Shown here: positions 1-10,265 of the stretch, one piece after another
Layout: every line of letters starts with the position of its first letter
How positions within the stretch are numbered: the stretch's first letter is position 1
Source: Serinicoccus chungangensis
GTDB taxonomy: Bacteria > Actinomycetota > Actinomycetes > Actinomycetales > Dermatophilaceae
Length of the DNA stretch: 64,000 nt
Direction: 5' to 3'
Assembly: GCF_006337125.1 (NCBI RefSeq)
Contig: NZ_CP040887.1
Coordinates: 3,399,443 to 3,463,442, forward strand
Notes under the pieces: model-generated
Database searches by the model: none
What the model saw: only the letters and a program-made list of their open reading frames with translations
What the model was told of the DNA's origin: nothing
Program-made: the position numbers and the translations under genes

Positions 1-1284
1 CAGGGAGGTCAGCACCGAGCCGGCCACGAGCAGCAGCGCCAGCCAGGACCCCTCGGCCACGCCGGCCTGGACCAGACCGACCTTGCCGAGGAAGCCGCTG
101 AACGGGGGGATCCCGGCCATGTTCATCGCGGGCACGAAGAACAGGACCCCCACCAGGGGCGAGATCCTGGCCAGGTCACCCAGCCGGGTGCTGTCCGTCG
201 AGCCACCGACCCGCTCGACCAGCCCCAGGACGAGGAAGAGCGTGGTCTGCACGGTGATGTGGTGGACCACGTAGAAGATCGCGGCGGCCAGCCCGTGGGT
301 GCTGCCCAGCGCGATGCCGAAGAGGAGGAACCCGATGTGGCTGACAAGGGTGAAGCTCAGCATCCGCTTGATGTCGTCCTGGGCGATCGCGCCGAGGATC
401 CCCACGATCATCGTGAGCAGCGCGGCCACCAGCAGCAGGTCGCTGAACGAGGACCCGGGGAACAGCAGCGTCTGGGTGCGGATCATCGCGTAGATGCCGA
501 CCTTGGTCAGCAGCCCGGCGAAGACCGCGGTCACCGGTGCGGGCGCCGTCGGGTAGGAGTCGGGCAGCCATCCCGACATGGGGAAGACGGCCGCCTTGAC
601 CGCGAAGGCGACCAGCAGCATGAGCTGCAGCAGCGCGGCCGTGCCGGGCGCGATCTCCCCGAGCCGCTCGCTGAGCAGGGCCAGGTTGATGGTGCCCGTG
701 GCTCCGTAGGTGAGCCCGATCGCCGCGAGGAAGATGATCGAGGACAGCAGCGAGACCAGCACGTATGTCGTGCCCGCCCGGACCCGCTCGGCGGTGCCAC
801 CCAGCGTCAGCAGCACGAAGCTCGCCGAGAGCAGCATCTCGAAGCCGACGTAGAGGTGGAACAGGTCGCCGGAGATGAAGGTGGTGGTCACCCCGGCCGC
901 CAGCACCAGCAGCGTGGGGTGGAAGACCGGCAGCGGGGAGTGCCCGTCGCTCTCCTCGTCGAATCCGCTCGCGCCCTGGCCGATCGAGTACGCGAGGACC
1001 GCCAGCGTGACGATCGTCGAGACGATCACCATGAGCGCCGCCAGCCGGTCCACCACCAGCACGATGCCCTCGTTCGCGGCCCAGCCCCCGACGAACATCA
1101 CCTGGGGCCCCTGGGTGTCGCTGGCCCACAGCAGCACCCCGGCCAGCACGGTCATCCCCGAGAGCGCGGTGACGCTCACCACCCGCTGCACGGCGGTGCG
1201 CCCGGCCGCGGCCAGGGTGAGCCCGGCGCCGATCAGCGGCAGCAGGACCAGCAGGGGCACCATCCAGGCGTAGCCGTCGCTCAT
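1..1284 (-). CDS. mnhD: Mrp/Mnh Na+/H+ antiporter subunit D (3' end beyond the window)
   Basis: Membrane subunit of the multi-protein Mrp cation/proton antiporter, related to the proton-pumping NuoN/NuoM subunits of complex I. The frame is open for all 428 codons from the ATG at 1284 to the window edge, so the C-terminus is missing. The product is a chain of hydrophobic helices with the family's typical HLYVGFEM and WLPDSYPTAPAPVTA segments (the loop around helices VII-VIII). The start overlaps the end of the preceding subunit gene by four bases (ATGA), implying translational coupling. Subunits E, F and G would be expected further left. Assignment as D rather than A rests on gene order and length. 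Confidence 0.92.
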   Translation of the reverse strand, partial: MSDGYAWMVPLLVLLPLIGAGLTLAAAGRTAVQRVVSVTALSGMTVLAGVLLWASDTQGPQVMFVGGWAANEGIVLVVDRLAALMVIVSTIVTLAVLAYSIGQGASGFDEESDGHSPLPVFHPTLLVLAAGVTTTFISGDLFHLYVGFEMLLSASFVLLTLGGTAERVRAGTTYVLVSLLSSIIFLAAIGLTYGATGTINLALLSERLGEIAPGTAALLQLMLLVAFAVKAAVFPMSGWLPDSYPTAPAPVTAVFAGLLTKVGIYAMIRTQTLLFPGSSFSDLLLVAALLTMIVGILGAIAQDDIKRMLSFTLVSHIGFLLFGIALGSTHGLAAAIFYVVHHITVQTTLFLVLGLVERVGGSTDSTRLGDLARISPLVGVLFFVPAMNMAGIPPFSGFLGKVGLVQAGVAEGSWLALLLVAGSVLTSL

Positions 1285-1772
1285 GCGGTGCCCCCCTCGT
1301 CGTCGTGCGCCTCGTCGTCGCGGCGACCGTGGTGGGCCCGCTCCGAGCGCTCGGTCTCGGCGGCGATCTCCTCCGCCTGCTCACGGGCACCGGGCTGGCC
1401 GCCGAGGTCGTCGGCCTCGGCGCGGGCGTGGATGCGGGCGGACTCGGTGTCGTCGGCGACGAGGTCGTCCCGGCCCACCTGCCAGCCCCGGTGGGCGAGC
1501 GCGAGCACGAAGGCCGTCATCGCCAGGGTGATGACGATGGCCGTCAGCACCAGCGCCTGGGGCACCGGGTCGGCCATGGGGCCCCCGTCACCGGCGCCGA
1601 CGATGGGCGGCGAGCCCGCCGGGCCGGAGCCGACGACGAACAGCAGGTTGACCCCGTTGCCCATGAGCAGGAAGCCCATGAGCGCGCGCACCAGCGACCG
1701 GGACAGGAAGAGGTAGGCGCCGGTGCCGACGAGCACGCTGGCCACGAGGATGAGGGTCACGTTGACGGTCAT
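1281..1772 (-). CDS. mnhC: Mrp/Mnh Na+/H+ antiporter subunit C
   Basis: NuoK-like small membrane subunit of the Mrp antiporter, 163 residues. Three hydrophobic helices are visible (about residues 4-22, 28-48 and 70-92), with the family's GLxLMGNGVNLL-type segment present as GFLLMGNGVNLL. The last 65 residues form a charged, Glu/Asp/Arg/His-rich cytoplasmic tail that is longer than in most homologues. It overlaps the genes on both sides by four bases and so sits inside a tight operon. The start ATG at 1772 is fixed by the overlap with the stop of the A subunit. Confidence 0.92.
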   Translation of the reverse strand: MTVNVTLILVASVLVGTGAYLFLSRSLVRALMGFLLMGNGVNLLFVVGSGPAGSPPIVGAGDGGPMADPVPQALVLTAIVITLAMTAFVLALAHRGWQVGRDDLVADDTESARIHARAEADDLGGQPGAREQAEEIAAETERSERAHHGRRDDEAHDDEGGTA

Positions 1773-4723
1773 GGGCGCACCTCCGCCTCGGCGCGCTCGT
1801 CCTCACGCTCGCGCTCGCGGGCGATCTGGGCGTCGATGCCGGAGCCCAGGCTGCGCAGCACGTCGAGCATGAGGCCGATGACGACGAGGTAGACGCCGAT
1901 GTCGAAGAGCAGCGAGGTCACCAGGTGCACCTCGCCCACCAGCGGGATGGTGAGGTAGGCGTCCCAGGTCCGCAGGGCCGCGGAGCCGAAGAGCATGGGG
2001 ATCACGGCGGACCCGGCGGCGATGAACAGCCCGCTGCCGAGCAGCACGGCAGGCATCACCGGGAGCGCGGCCCGCAGCTCGTAGCCACGACCCCCGAGGT
2101 AGCGCAGGCAGAGGGCGAGCCCGGCCACGATGCCGGCGGCGAAGCCGCCGCCGGGCTGGTTGTGGCCGGAGAGGAGCAGGTAGACCGACCACAGCAGGAT
2201 CGTGTGGAAGACCAGCCGGGTCACCACCTCCAGGATCACCGAGCGCCGCTCCGGGTCCAGCGCGAGGATGCCGGAGATACGGCGGCTGGGCAGGATGGCC
2301 CCCGTGGTCTCGGAGGTGCCCGCCCGCATCCCGGCCCGGTCGCCGCGGGCGCTGCGCAGTCCGGCCCGGACGCGGTCCATGGCCTCCTCGCGGAGGAACA
2401 CCAGGCTGGCCACGCCGGTCGCGCAGGCCAGCACCACGGACAGCTCGCCCATCGTGTCCCAGGCCCGGACGTCGACGAGGATGACGTTGACGATGTTGCG
2501 GCCGGCCCCGTAGTCGACGGACCGCTCGGCCAGGTCCCCGGCGGCCGGGGCGTGGACCCGGGAGGCGGTGACCACCAGCGTGGTCGCGCCCACGACGACC
2601 CCCACCGCGACGCCGAGCAGCGCCCGGAGCCGGCGGGTCAGGGTGCTCGGGTCGTCGGGGAAGCGACCGGACAGCCGGCGCAGGACGAGCACCAGCACCA
2701 CCAGCGACACGGTCTCGACGAGGATCTGGGTGAGCGCCAGGTCCGGGGCGCCGTGGAGCAGGAACAGGATGGCCGTGCCGTAGCCCGTCACCGCCACCAG
2801 GAACGCCGCCCGCAGCCGGCGACGGGCCCGCGCGGCCAGCACGGCCGAGGCGACCACCAGGGCCGCCACCGCGACCTGCGCCGCGCTCTCGGCCAGGCGC
2901 AGCTGGTCGCGCTGCGGCCAACGGTTCGCCCCCAGCAGCAGCTGCGTGCCGGGCAGCAGCACCAGCACGGTGAAGATCGTCCCCAGCAGCAGCGGGAGCG
3001 AGCCACGCTGCAGGAAGCCCGTGGTCTCCAGCGCGAGCCGGTCCAGGCCCCGCATCAGGCCGTGGTAGGCCCGGGCGGCGTCGAAGGGCGAAAGCGGGAT
3101 CGGCACCTCGGCGGGTCGACGCGCCTGGAGCCAGAACCACAAGCCGCCGAGGACCCACACGCCGACGGAGACGAGCAGCGGGACGTTGACCCCGTGCCAC
3201 AGGCCCAGGTGGACCTCCGGTCCGGTGCTCGCCACCCGCTGCGCGGTGGCGGAGTAGCCCTCCAGCCCCTGCTCGAGCCAGGTCGAGGTCGGCCCCAGCA
3301 GGAGGCCGGTGAGCGCCAGCACCAACGGGATCCCCACGAGCACGGCCCCGGGGGCGTGCCAGGCGTGGGCGCGCGGGGCCACCGACACCGGCCCACCCGC
3401 GGGCGGGCGCGCGCCGTCCGTGAAGGCGCCCCACACGAAGCGCAGCGAGTAGGCCATGGTGAGCACCGAGCCGAGCACGAAGGCCACCGCGGCCACCCCC
3501 TGCAGCGAGGCCCACCCGGCCGCCGGCGTGAGCAGGGACGTGAGCGCCGCCTCCTTGCCGACGAACCCGAGCAGCACCGGCAGTCCGGCCATCGAGGCGG
3601 CGGCCAGGGTCCCCGCCACCATGAGCCAGGGTGCGCGACGACCGACCCCGCGGAGGTGGCGTATGTCGCGGGTGCCGGTGGCGTGGTCGATCGCCCCGAC
3701 GGTGAGGAAGAGCGCGGACTTGAAGAGCGCGTGCGCGAGGAGCAGGGTGAGCCCGGCCAGCGCGGCACCCTCGGTGCCGTAGCCCAGCAGGAGGACCAGC
3801 ATCCCGAGCTGGCTCACCGTGCCGTAGGCCAGCAGCAGCTTGAGGTCGAGCTGGCGGGTCGCGCGGACCCCGCCCAGGAGCATGGTGCCCGCCCCGAGCC
3901 CCAGCACCAGGACCTGCCAGACCGGGAGGTCGGCATACCCGGGGGCGAACCTGGCCACGAGGTAGACACCCGCCTTGACCATCGCCGCGGCGTGCAGGTA
4001 GGCGCTCACCGGGGTGGGGGCGGCCATCGCCCCGGGGAGCCAGAAGTGGAACGGCACCAGCGCCGACTTGGTGATCGCTCCCAGCAGCAGCAGGCCGACG
4101 CCCCAGGCGACCAGCGGGCCGGTCGAGGTGACCGGGTCGGCCACGAGCTCGCTGATGCGGTAGGTGCCCGCCGTCTCGCCGAGGATGACGACCCCGACGA
4201 GCATCGCCAGTCCCCCGCCCGCGGTGACCACCAGGGCCTGGCGGGCGGCGCGGGTGCTCGCGGCGCTGGTGGTGAGGTAGCCCACGAGCAGGTAGGACAG
4301 GACGGTCGTGATCTCCCAGAACACGTAGAGCGCCAGGAGGTCGTCCGTGGTGACCAGGCCCAGCATGGCGCCGGCGAAGCCCACGAGCGCCCCGCCGAGC
4401 AGACCCGGGCTGCCCCCCGTGGTGCGCAGGTCGACGTAGCGGGAGCAGTAGAGCAGGATCAGCGCGCCGACGACCGTGACGACGAGGGCGAGGACCGTCG
4501 ACAGGGTGTCGAGCCGGAAGGCGAGGGCCAGGCCGAGGTCCGGGACCCAGGCGACGGACTCCTCGTGCACGGCGCCGCCGCCACCGGCCTGGGTCGCGAG
4601 CCAGGCGGCGGACGCGGCGGGCACGAGCGCCAGCACCGCGAACGCCCGGCCGCCGAGGACCCGCATGAGGGAGGGGGCGACGACTGCTGCGGCGAGGTGC
4701 GCCCCCAGGAGAGCCAGGATCAC
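1769..4723 (-). CDS. mnhA: Mrp/Mnh Na+/H+ antiporter subunit A fused to subunit B
   Basis: Largest subunit of the Mrp antiporter, 984 residues. The N-terminal two thirds is the NuoL-like proton-channel region (FHFWLPGAMAAPTPVSAYLH loop near residue 230). It is followed by the MrpA-specific helices, and the last 150 residues are an MrpB domain (GFAAGIVAGLAL and LLFDIGVYLVVIGLMLDVL segments). An A-B fusion of about 950-1000 residues is usual in actinobacteria. The frame is open further upstream to 4786, but a GTG at 4723 preceded by GAGGGGAG gives the natural start, directly before the first hydrophobic helix. First gene of the operon, followed by C and D with four-base overlaps. Confidence 0.93.
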   Translation of the reverse strand: MILALLGAHLAAAVVAPSLMRVLGGRAFAVLALVPAASAAWLATQAGGGGAVHEESVAWVPDLGLALAFRLDTLSTVLALVVTVVGALILLYCSRYVDLRTTGGSPGLLGGALVGFAGAMLGLVTTDDLLALYVFWEITTVLSYLLVGYLTTSAASTRAARQALVVTAGGGLAMLVGVVILGETAGTYRISELVADPVTSTGPLVAWGVGLLLLGAITKSALVPFHFWLPGAMAAPTPVSAYLHAAAMVKAGVYLVARFAPGYADLPVWQVLVLGLGAGTMLLGGVRATRQLDLKLLLAYGTVSQLGMLVLLLGYGTEGAALAGLTLLLAHALFKSALFLTVGAIDHATGTRDIRHLRGVGRRAPWLMVAGTLAAASMAGLPVLLGFVGKEAALTSLLTPAAGWASLQGVAAVAFVLGSVLTMAYSLRFVWGAFTDGARPPAGGPVSVAPRAHAWHAPGAVLVGIPLVLALTGLLLGPTSTWLEQGLEGYSATAQRVASTGPEVHLGLWHGVNVPLLVSVGVWVLGGLWFWLQARRPAEVPIPLSPFDAARAYHGLMRGLDRLALETTGFLQRGSLPLLLGTIFTVLVLLPGTQLLLGANRWPQRDQLRLAESAAQVAVAALVVASAVLAARARRRLRAAFLVAVTGYGTAILFLLHGAPDLALTQILVETVSLVVLVLVLRRLSGRFPDDPSTLTRRLRALLGVAVGVVVGATTLVVTASRVHAPAAGDLAERSVDYGAGRNIVNVILVDVRAWDTMGELSVVLACATGVASLVFLREEAMDRVRAGLRSARGDRAGMRAGTSETTGAILPSRRISGILALDPERRSVILEVVTRLVFHTILLWSVYLLLSGHNQPGGGFAAGIVAGLALCLRYLGGRGYELRAALPVMPAVLLGSGLFIAAGSAVIPMLFGSAALRTWDAYLTIPLVGEVHLVTSLLFDIGVYLVVIGLMLDVLRSLGSGIDAQIAREREREDERAEAEVRP

Positions 4724-4757
4724 GCTGGTCTCCCCTCGGTGCTTGACTCGTCCACCA

Positions 4758-4787
4758 AGTTTATCGGGGCGCGGCGCCCTCCCCAAA
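4758..4787 (-). promoter_or_regulatory. Candidate promoter of the mnhA operon
   Basis: Read on the minus strand: TTTGGG (4787-4782), 18 bases, then TAAACT (4763-4758). The -10 fits the actinobacterial TAnnnT pattern; the -35 is a weak match. It lies about 35 bases before the GTG start of mnhA. Confidence 0.4.
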
Positions 4788-4873
4788 TGCTGGCCTTCGC
4801 CCTCGCACCGACACCGCCACCAGGTGGAGGCGCTGCCGACAAGGAACGGCCGTCAGCCCTGCCGACGAACGAC

Positions 4874-4912
4874 GGACGGCCCCGCCTCCCTCGGGGGGAG
4901 ACGGGGCCGTCC
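4874..4912 (-). terminator. Terminator hairpin after rplI
   Basis: The two arms (GGACGGCCCCG... and ...CGGGGCCGTCC) can form a stem of about 17 base pairs with one mismatch around a short TCGG-like loop. It lies 25 bases beyond the rplI stop and before the promoter of mnhA, so it most likely ends the rpsF-ssb-rpsR-rplI transcript. No U-tract follows, as is common in GC-rich actinobacteria. Confidence 0.75.
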
Positions 4913-4937
4913 GCTGCGGTGTGCGCGCAGCCGTCGG

Positions 4938-5384
4938 TCAGCCGGCGACGACGCTCACGGTGACGTCGGCCGCGACGTCCTCGTGCAGACGCACGTGCAC
5001 GGCGTGCTCGCCGACGCTCCGGATCGGGCTACGGACCTCGATGCGGCGCTTGTCGACCTGCGGGCCACCACCGGCGGCGATCGCGTCGGCGATCTCACCG
5101 GGGGTGACGGCGCCGAAGAGGCGGCCGCCGGAGCCGGCGCGCGCGGCGACGGTGATCTCGGCGCCCTCGAGCCGGGCCTTGGCGGCGGCGGCGTCCTCGG
5201 CGCTGCGGACCGCGCGCTTGTCGCGCGCGGCCTTGATCGAGTCGACCTGCTTCTGGCCGCCCTTGGTCCAGGGCGTCGCCACCTTGCGGGGCAGCAGGAA
5301 GTTGCGAGCGTAGCCGTCCTTGACGTCGACGACGTCGCCGGCGTCACCGAGGCCGGTGACGGGCTGGATGAGGATGATCTTCAT
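4938..5384 (-). CDS. rplI: 50S ribosomal protein L9
   Basis: Large-subunit ribosomal protein that binds 23S rRNA domain V. It has 148 residues, the normal length. The N-terminal rRNA-binding domain is recognisable from MKIILIQPVTGLGDAGDVV and the conserved GYARNFLLPRKVA segment. A charged connecting helix (about residues 40-75) leads to the C-terminal domain with LFGAVTPGEIADAI. Last gene of the rpsF-ssb-rpsR-rplI operon, with a spacing of 20 bases from rpsR and AAGGAG just before the ATG. Confidence 0.97.
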   Translation of the reverse strand: MKIILIQPVTGLGDAGDVVDVKDGYARNFLLPRKVATPWTKGGQKQVDSIKAARDKRAVRSAEDAAAAKARLEGAEITVAARAGSGGRLFGAVTPGEIADAIAAGGGPQVDKRRIEVRSPIRSVGEHAVHVRLHEDVAADVTVSVVAG

Positions 5385-5404
5385 GTGGATGCTCCTTCGC
5401 CGGC

Positions 5405-5641
5405 TCAGCGGGCGGAGCTGCTGTAGGGCAGCAGCGCCATCTCGCGGGCGTTCTTGACGGCGTTGGCGATGCGACGCTGCTCCTGGACGGAGACACCGGT
5501 CACCCGACGGGCACGGATCTTGCCCCGGTCGGAGATGAACTTGCGCAGCAGCGCGGTGTCCTTGTAGTCGATCGACTCGATCTTCGCGGACTTGAGCGGG
5601 TTCGCCTTCTTCTTCGGCTTACGCATGACGGGCTTGGCCAT
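5405..5641 (-). CDS. rpsR: 30S ribosomal protein S18
   Basis: Small-subunit ribosomal protein that pairs with S6 on 16S rRNA. It has 78 residues, with the family core [19 protein letters not shown] and [19 protein letters not shown]. It has no cysteines, so it is the zinc-independent (C-minus) form. GAAAGGGGAG lies ahead of the ATG. Sits between ssb and rplI in the conserved operon. Confidence 0.97.
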   Translation of the reverse strand: MAKPVMRKPKKKANPLKSAKIESIDYKDTALLRKFISDRGKIRARRVTGVSVQEQRRIANAVKNAREMALLPYSSSAR

Positions 5642-5730
5642 CGTGGTGCTCTCCCCTTTCGTGAGAGCCCGAGCTCATCGCTCGGGATGGTGGTGATGGA
5701 ACGGTGTGGTGCTGTGGTGGGGCGGTCGGT

Positions 5731-6363
5731 TCAGAAGGGCGGCTCGTCGTAGGACGGCGCGCCGCCCCATCCCGAGCCCCCGCCGGAGCCGCCGGAGCCC
5801 CCACCGGGAGTGGTGCTGGCCCCGCCGGTGGCCCAGGGGTCGTTGGCCGGAGCCGACTGGCCACCGGACTGCTGACCGCCGGACTGGCCGGACTGGCCGC
5901 CCTGCTGGCCACCGGAGCTGCCGCCCCAGCCGCCCTGCTGGCCGCCGGACTGGCCACCCTGGCCGCCCTGCCAGCCACCTCCGCCGCCACCCTGGCCGCG
6001 CTGGGCCTTGGTGACCTGGGCGGTGGCATACCGCATGGACGGACCGACCTCGTCGACCTGCATCTCCATGACGGTGCGGTTCTCACCCTCCTGGGTCTGC
6101 CAGGAGCGGGAGACCAGCCGGCCGGTGGCGATGACGCGGTCACCGCGGTGCAGCGACTCCGAGACGTGCTCGGCGGCCTCGCGCCAGACCGAGCAGCGCA
6201 TGAACAGCGTCTCGCCGTCCTTGAACTCGTTGGTCTGCCGGTCGAACTGCCGCGGCGTCGAGGCCACGGTGAAGTTCGCGACGGCCGCACCGCTGGGGGT
6301 GAAGCGCAGCTCGGGGTCGGCGGTCAGGTTGCCGACGACGGTGATCGGAGTCTCTCCGGCCAT
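5731..6363 (-). CDS. ssb: Single-stranded DNA-binding protein
   Basis: Coats single-stranded DNA during replication and repair. It has 210 residues. Residues 1-110 form the OB fold (start [35 protein letters not shown] and [15 protein letters not shown] in the core). Residues 125-200 form a very low-complexity Gly/Gln/Ser linker. The extreme C-terminus is YDEPPF, the acidic tip that recruits replication partners (consensus DDDIPF). The ATG at 6363 is preceded by GAAGGAGC. Located 58 bases after rpsF, in the usual order. Confidence 0.97.
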   Translation of the reverse strand: MAGETPITVVGNLTADPELRFTPSGAAVANFTVASTPRQFDRQTNEFKDGETLFMRCSVWREAAEHVSESLHRGDRVIATGRLVSRSWQTQEGENRTVMEMQVDEVGPSMRYATAQVTKAQRGQGGGGGGWQGGQGGQSGGQQGGWGGSSGGQQGGQSGQSGGQQSGGQSAPANDPWATGGASTTPGGGSGGSGGGSGWGGAPSYDEPPF

Positions 6364-6421
6364 GTCAGGTGCTCCTTCGCGGGTCGTGCGGTCGGGCGGG
6401 GCGGGGGGTGCGGCGCGAGGC

Positions 6422-6709
6422 TCAGGCGTCGCGGCGCAGCAGCTTGGTCCTCAGGACGGACTCGTTGAGCCCGAGCTGACGGTCCAGCTCCTTGGCCGTC
6501 GCGGGCTCCGCGGTCAGGTTGACCACCGCGTAGATCCCTTCGGCCTGCTTCTTGATCTCGTAGGCCAGGCGGCGCCGGCCCATGACGTCGATCTCGTCGA
6601 CCGAGCCACCGTCCTTGGGGACGACGGCGAGCATCTTCTCCAGCGTGGGCTGGAGGGTGCGCTCGTCGGTCTCGGGGTCGAGGATGATCATGAGTTCGTA
6701 CTGACGCAT
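6422..6709 (-). CDS. rpsF: 30S ribosomal protein S6
   Basis: Small-subunit ribosomal protein that partners S18. It has 95 residues, the typical length, beginning [18 protein letters not shown] and containing the conserved [20 protein letters not shown] segment. The ATG at 6709 has GAAGGAGG upstream; the frame stays open far beyond this, but only from here does the sequence match the family. First gene of the operon. The 270-base region ahead of it, shared with the divergent ugd gene, must hold its promoter. Confidence 0.97.
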   Translation of the reverse strand: MRQYELMIILDPETDERTLQPTLEKMLAVVPKDGGSVDEIDVMGRRRLAYEIKKQAEGIYAVVNLTAEPATAKELDRQLGLNESVLRTKLLRRDA

Positions 6710-6740
6710 GGTGAGGACCCACCTCCTTCGGTCTGTAGCG

Positions 6741-6759
6741 GTCACGGTCTCTCCGTGAC
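6741..6759 (-). promoter_or_regulatory. Hairpin in the rpsF leader
   Basis: A perfect inverted repeat (GTCACGG, five bases, CCGTGAC) lies 31 bases before the rpsF start. Just downstream of it the leader has GACCGAAGGAGGTGGGTC, which can also fold (GACC with GGTC) around the ribosome-binding site. The S6:S18 complex of many bacteria represses its own mRNA through a CCG-containing leader structure; whether this is that element is a guess. Confidence 0.35.
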
Positions 6760-6979
6760 AGGAGGGCTTCACACGTCTCACCGCTTCCCCGCCAGCATGC
6801 CATCGTCGCGGCACGCCCGCAGGAACTGTCCACAGGCCCCGGGGTCCCGGAGCCGCGGACGGCGGTGAACCCGACCACGATACCGGCCGCGGCGGACCCA
6901 CGCCTAATCCCGCCCACCGCCTCATGATGTTCTCACCTGCGCCGCGACATACTGGCCACGACCGACCCGAAGGAGAGGC

Positions 6980-8146
6980 ATGAAGATCGCCATCGCCGGC
7001 ACCGGATACGTGGGGCTCTCCCTCGCCGTGGTCCTGGCCCAGCACCACCGCGTGTCCGCGCTGGACATCGACCCGGCCAAGGTCGCGCTCATCAACGAGC
7101 GCCGCAGCCCGATCCAGGACCCGGAGATCAGCGCCTACCTCGCGACGCGGGAGCTGGACCTGCACGCCACCACCGACGCGCAGGAGGCCTACGCCGACGC
7201 CGACTGGGTGGTGGTCGCGACCCCGACGGACTACGACACCGAGACCAACTTCTTCGACACCCGCAGCGTGGAGTCCGTCGTCGCCGACGTGCGCGCCACC
7301 AACCCCGACGCCGCGATCGTCATCAAGTCCACGATCCCGGTCGGCTACACCGAGCAGCTGCGGGCCGAGCACCCGGGCGCGACCATCATCTTCAGCCCGG
7401 AGTTCCTGCGGGAGGGCCGCGCCCTGCACGACAACCTGCACCCCTCCCGGATCATCGTCGGCGACACCGGTGAGCGCGGCCAGGAGTTCGCCGACCTGCT
7501 CCTGGAGGGCGCGCTGGACACCGACGTGCCGGTGCTGCTCACCCACTCCACCGAGGCCGAGGCCATCAAGCTCTTCGCCAACACCTACCTCGCCATGCGG
7601 GTGGCCTACTTCAACGAGCTGGACACGTATGCCGTGACCCGGGGCCTCGACACGCGCCAGATCATCGAGGGCGTGGGTCTGGACCCCCGCATCGGCGCCC
7701 ACTACAACAACCCCAGCTTCGGCTACGGCGGCTACTGCCTGCCCAAGGACACCCGCCAGCTGCTGGCCAACTACGGCACCGTCCCGCAGACCCTCATCAC
7801 CGCGGTGGTCGACGCCAACACCACCCGGATGGACTTCATCGCGGCCGACATCCTGGACCGGCACCCGCGCCGGGTCGGCATCTACCGCCTCATCATGAAG
7901 TCCGGGTCCGACAACTTCCGCGCCTCCAGCGTGCAGGGCGTCATGTCCCGGCTGCAGGCCCGCGGGGTGGAGATCGTCATCTACGAGCCGTCCTACGACC
8001 GCGACACCTTCCAGGGGTGCCGCGTCGTGCGCGACCTCGGCGCGTTCGCGGAGATGGCCGACATCGTCATCGCCAACCGTCTCGACGAGCACAGCGAGAC
8101 CTTCGGCGACACGCTCTACACCCGCGACCTCTACGGTCGGGACTGA
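6980..8146 (+). CDS. ugd: UDP-glucose 6-dehydrogenase (short form)
   Basis: Oxidises UDP-glucose (possibly another UDP-hexose) to the uronate with two NAD+, supplying UDP-glucuronate for surface polymers. It has 388 residues, matching the short Ugd type of enterobacteria. The NAD-binding loop is [10 protein letters not shown] at residue 7; [12 protein letters not shown] and [20 protein letters not shown] follow; the catalytic cysteine is in [15 protein letters not shown] near residue 250; the C-terminal domain has [24 protein letters not shown] precedes the ATG. It is divergent from rpsF, with a 46-base gap before the acyltransferase pair, and marks the left end of the surface-polymer region. 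Confidence 0.93.
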   Translation: MKIAIAGTGYVGLSLAVVLAQHHRVSALDIDPAKVALINERRSPIQDPEISAYLATRELDLHATTDAQEAYADADWVVVATPTDYDTETNFFDTRSVESVVADVRATNPDAAIVIKSTIPVGYTEQLRAEHPGATIIFSPEFLREGRALHDNLHPSRIIVGDTGERGQEFADLLLEGALDTDVPVLLTHSTEAEAIKLFANTYLAMRVAYFNELDTYAVTRGLDTRQIIEGVGLDPRIGAHYNNPSFGYGGYCLPKDTRQLLANYGTVPQTLITAVVDANTTRMDFIAADILDRHPRRVGIYRLIMKSGSDNFRASSVQGVMSRLQARGVEIVIYEPSYDRDTFQGCRVVRDLGAFAEMADIVIANRLDEHSETFGDTLYTRDLYGRD

Positions 8147-8192
8147 CCGCTCGACGCGGGTCCTCCCACCGGCGTTTGGCACGATGGGGCCC

Positions 8193-10265
8193 ATGTCGCG
8201 CCCGGACCCCTCCGCCTCCCCGGCGCGCGGTCGACGGCGCGACATCGAGGGGCTGCGGGCGCTCGCCGTCCTCGCGGTCCTGCTCTACCACCTGCGGGTC
8301 CCGGGTCTCGGCGGAGGCTTCGCCGGGGTCGACGTCTTCTTCGTCATCTCCGGCTTCCTCATCACCGGCATCCTGCTGAGGGAGATCGACCGGACCGGCC
8401 GGTTGTCCCTGGGCGGCTTCTGGGCCCGGCGCGTCCGGCGGCTGCTCCCGGCGGCCCTGGTGGTCGTCGCGGCGACCTTCGCCGCCGGCTGGGTCGTGCT
8501 GCCGACGAGCAGCCGACCGGACCTGGTCGCCGACGTGCTCGGCTCGACGCTCTACGTCGTCAACTGGGTCCTCGCCGCCCGCTCGGTCGACTACCTCGCC
8601 GAGGGCGCGGGGGTGTCGCCGCTGCAGCACTACTGGTCGCTCGCGGTGGAGGAGCAGTTCTACCTGCTGTGGCCCCTGCTCGTCCTCCTCGGCCTGGCGC
8701 TCGCCGCCCGCACGGGCGCGTCCCCGCGCCGTCTCCTGGCCGCCCTCCTGGGCCTGGTCACCGCCCTCTCCCTGGGGTGGTCGGTGGTCGCCACGGCGCA
8801 GTCGCCGCAGACGGCATACCTCATCACCCCCACGCGCCTGTGGGAGCTGGGCGCCGGTGGCCTCCTGGCCTTCACGGTGCCCGCGCTGCGCCACCTGCCG
8901 GCCCGGGCGGCTCAGGTCGCCGCGGCGACCGGGCTCGCCCTGGTCCTCGTCACCGTCCTCGTCGTCGGTCCGGGCACCCCCTGGCCGGGGACGGCCGCCC
9001 TGCTGCCGGTGGTCGGCAGCGTCCTGCTCCTCGCCGCCGGGACCTCCGGCACCACCACGCTCGTGGGCCGGGCGCTGTCGCTACCGCCCCTGGTGTGGGT
9101 CGGCGGGCTGTCCTACGGCATCTACCTCGTCCACTGGCCGCTGCTGGTCCTGGTGGAGGAGCAGCGCGGCCCGCTGGGACCGGCCGGGCTGACCCTGATC
9201 GGCCTGCTCACCGTGCTGCTCGCCTGGCTGCTGCGCCTGCTCGTCGAGGACCCGGTGCGTTTCAGCCGCCGCCTCAGCGCGCGCCCGGCACGCTCGCTGC
9301 TCGCCGCCGGCACCGCCATGGCCCTGGTGACCGGGGTCGCCGGCGTCGCGTGGGCCGCCCGACCGACCCTCGGTAGCACCACGGCACCGGGTCCCGCCGC
9401 GCTCGTGGCCGACCCCTCGGCCGACGTCTGGGAGCCGGTGGCGCTGCCCCGGCGGGCCTACGACCGGGTCGGCCCGGTCCAGCCCGACCCGGCCCTGGCC
9501 CGGCAGGACGTGCCCGGCTACTACGCCGACGGCTGCCAGCTGCAGCAGGGGGTGGCGGCGCCGGACCCGTCGTGCGTCTACGGCGACACCGGGTCGGGCA
9601 CGCGCGTCGCCCTGTGGGGCGACTCCAAGCTCGGGCAGTACGCCTCCGCGCTGGAGGCGATCGCGCAGGCCGAGTCCTGGCGCCTCGAGCTCTACCTCAA
9701 GAGCGCCTGCTCGCCCACCGTCGCCGGGGCGACCGAGCCGGAGTGCGACGCCTTCGGCCAGGAGGTCGTGCGCCAGCTGCTGGCCGACCCGCCGCACCTC
9801 GTGCTCATCGGCTCCGGCGGCTTCGAGGAGGCGGAGCGTGAGGGCATGGTTGAGGGCGCGCGCGCCCTCACCGACGCCGGGATCGACGTCGTCGTCGTCG
9901 ACGACAACGCCCACCCGGACCACCAGGCCTACGAGTGCGCGGCCGAGCACCCCGAGGACCTGCTGGCCTGCGAGCGCCCGCCCCGGGGCACCTACGGCCG
10001 GCCGCACCTGCGGGCCGTGCACGAGGCCACCGGGGCCCCGGTCGTCGACCTCAACCCGTGGATCTGCCCGGAGGAGAGCACCTGTCCGGCCGCCCTGGGG
10101 GGCCAGCTGGTCTACCGGCAGGGCAGCCACCTCACCGACACCTACGCCCGCTCCCTCACCCCGTTCCTCTACCGCGAGCTCAGCACCCTGGGCCTGACCG
10201 AGGCGGCACCGGGAGACATCGCGCTGGACGACGTGCCGCCGCGCCCCTCCGGGGGAGCCCGGTGA
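8193..10265 (+). CDS. OafA-type O-acyltransferase with C-terminal SGNH domain (first of tandem pair)
   Basis: Membrane enzyme expected to acylate a surface glycan on the outer side of the membrane. It has 690 residues: an acyltransferase-3 domain with about ten helices (residues 15-380; [19 protein letters not shown], with the likely catalytic His, and [17 protein letters not shown]) and then an extracellular SGNH-like domain (about 430-680). The serine motif reads GDSK rather than GDSH, and the final His block reads RQGSHLT rather than DxxH. The upstream ATG at 8184 is possible, but a -10-like CACGAT ending at 8185 places a leaderless start at 8193. Its stop overlaps the next gene (GTGA), so the two are coupled. 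Confidence 0.88.
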   Translation: MSRPDPSASPARGRRRDIEGLRALAVLAVLLYHLRVPGLGGGFAGVDVFFVISGFLITGILLREIDRTGRLSLGGFWARRVRRLLPAALVVVAATFAAGWVVLPTSSRPDLVADVLGSTLYVVNWVLAARSVDYLAEGAGVSPLQHYWSLAVEEQFYLLWPLLVLLGLALAARTGASPRRLLAALLGLVTALSLGWSVVATAQSPQTAYLITPTRLWELGAGGLLAFTVPALRHLPARAAQVAAATGLALVLVTVLVVGPGTPWPGTAALLPVVGSVLLLAAGTSGTTTLVGRALSLPPLVWVGGLSYGIYLVHWPLLVLVEEQRGPLGPAGLTLIGLLTVLLAWLLRLLVEDPVRFSRRLSARPARSLLAAGTAMALVTGVAGVAWAARPTLGSTTAPGPAALVADPSADVWEPVALPRRAYDRVGPVQPDPALARQDVPGYYADGCQLQQGVAAPDPSCVYGDTGSGTRVALWGDSKLGQYASALEAIAQAESWRLELYLKSACSPTVAGATEPECDAFGQEVVRQLLADPPHLVLIGSGGFEEAEREGMVEGARALTDAGIDVVVVDDNAHPDHQAYECAAEHPEDLLACERPPRGTYGRPHLRAVHEATGAPVVDLNPWICPEESTCPAALGGQLVYRQGSHLTDTYARSLTPFLYRELSTLGLTEAAPGDIALDDVPPRPSGGAR

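Noticed and set aside
1925..4963. Open frame of 1012 codons on the plus strand
   Set aside because: It is antisense to mnhA, rich in His/Gln/Gly/Arg, with no domain. It arises because GC-rich third positions leave few stops on the opposite strand.
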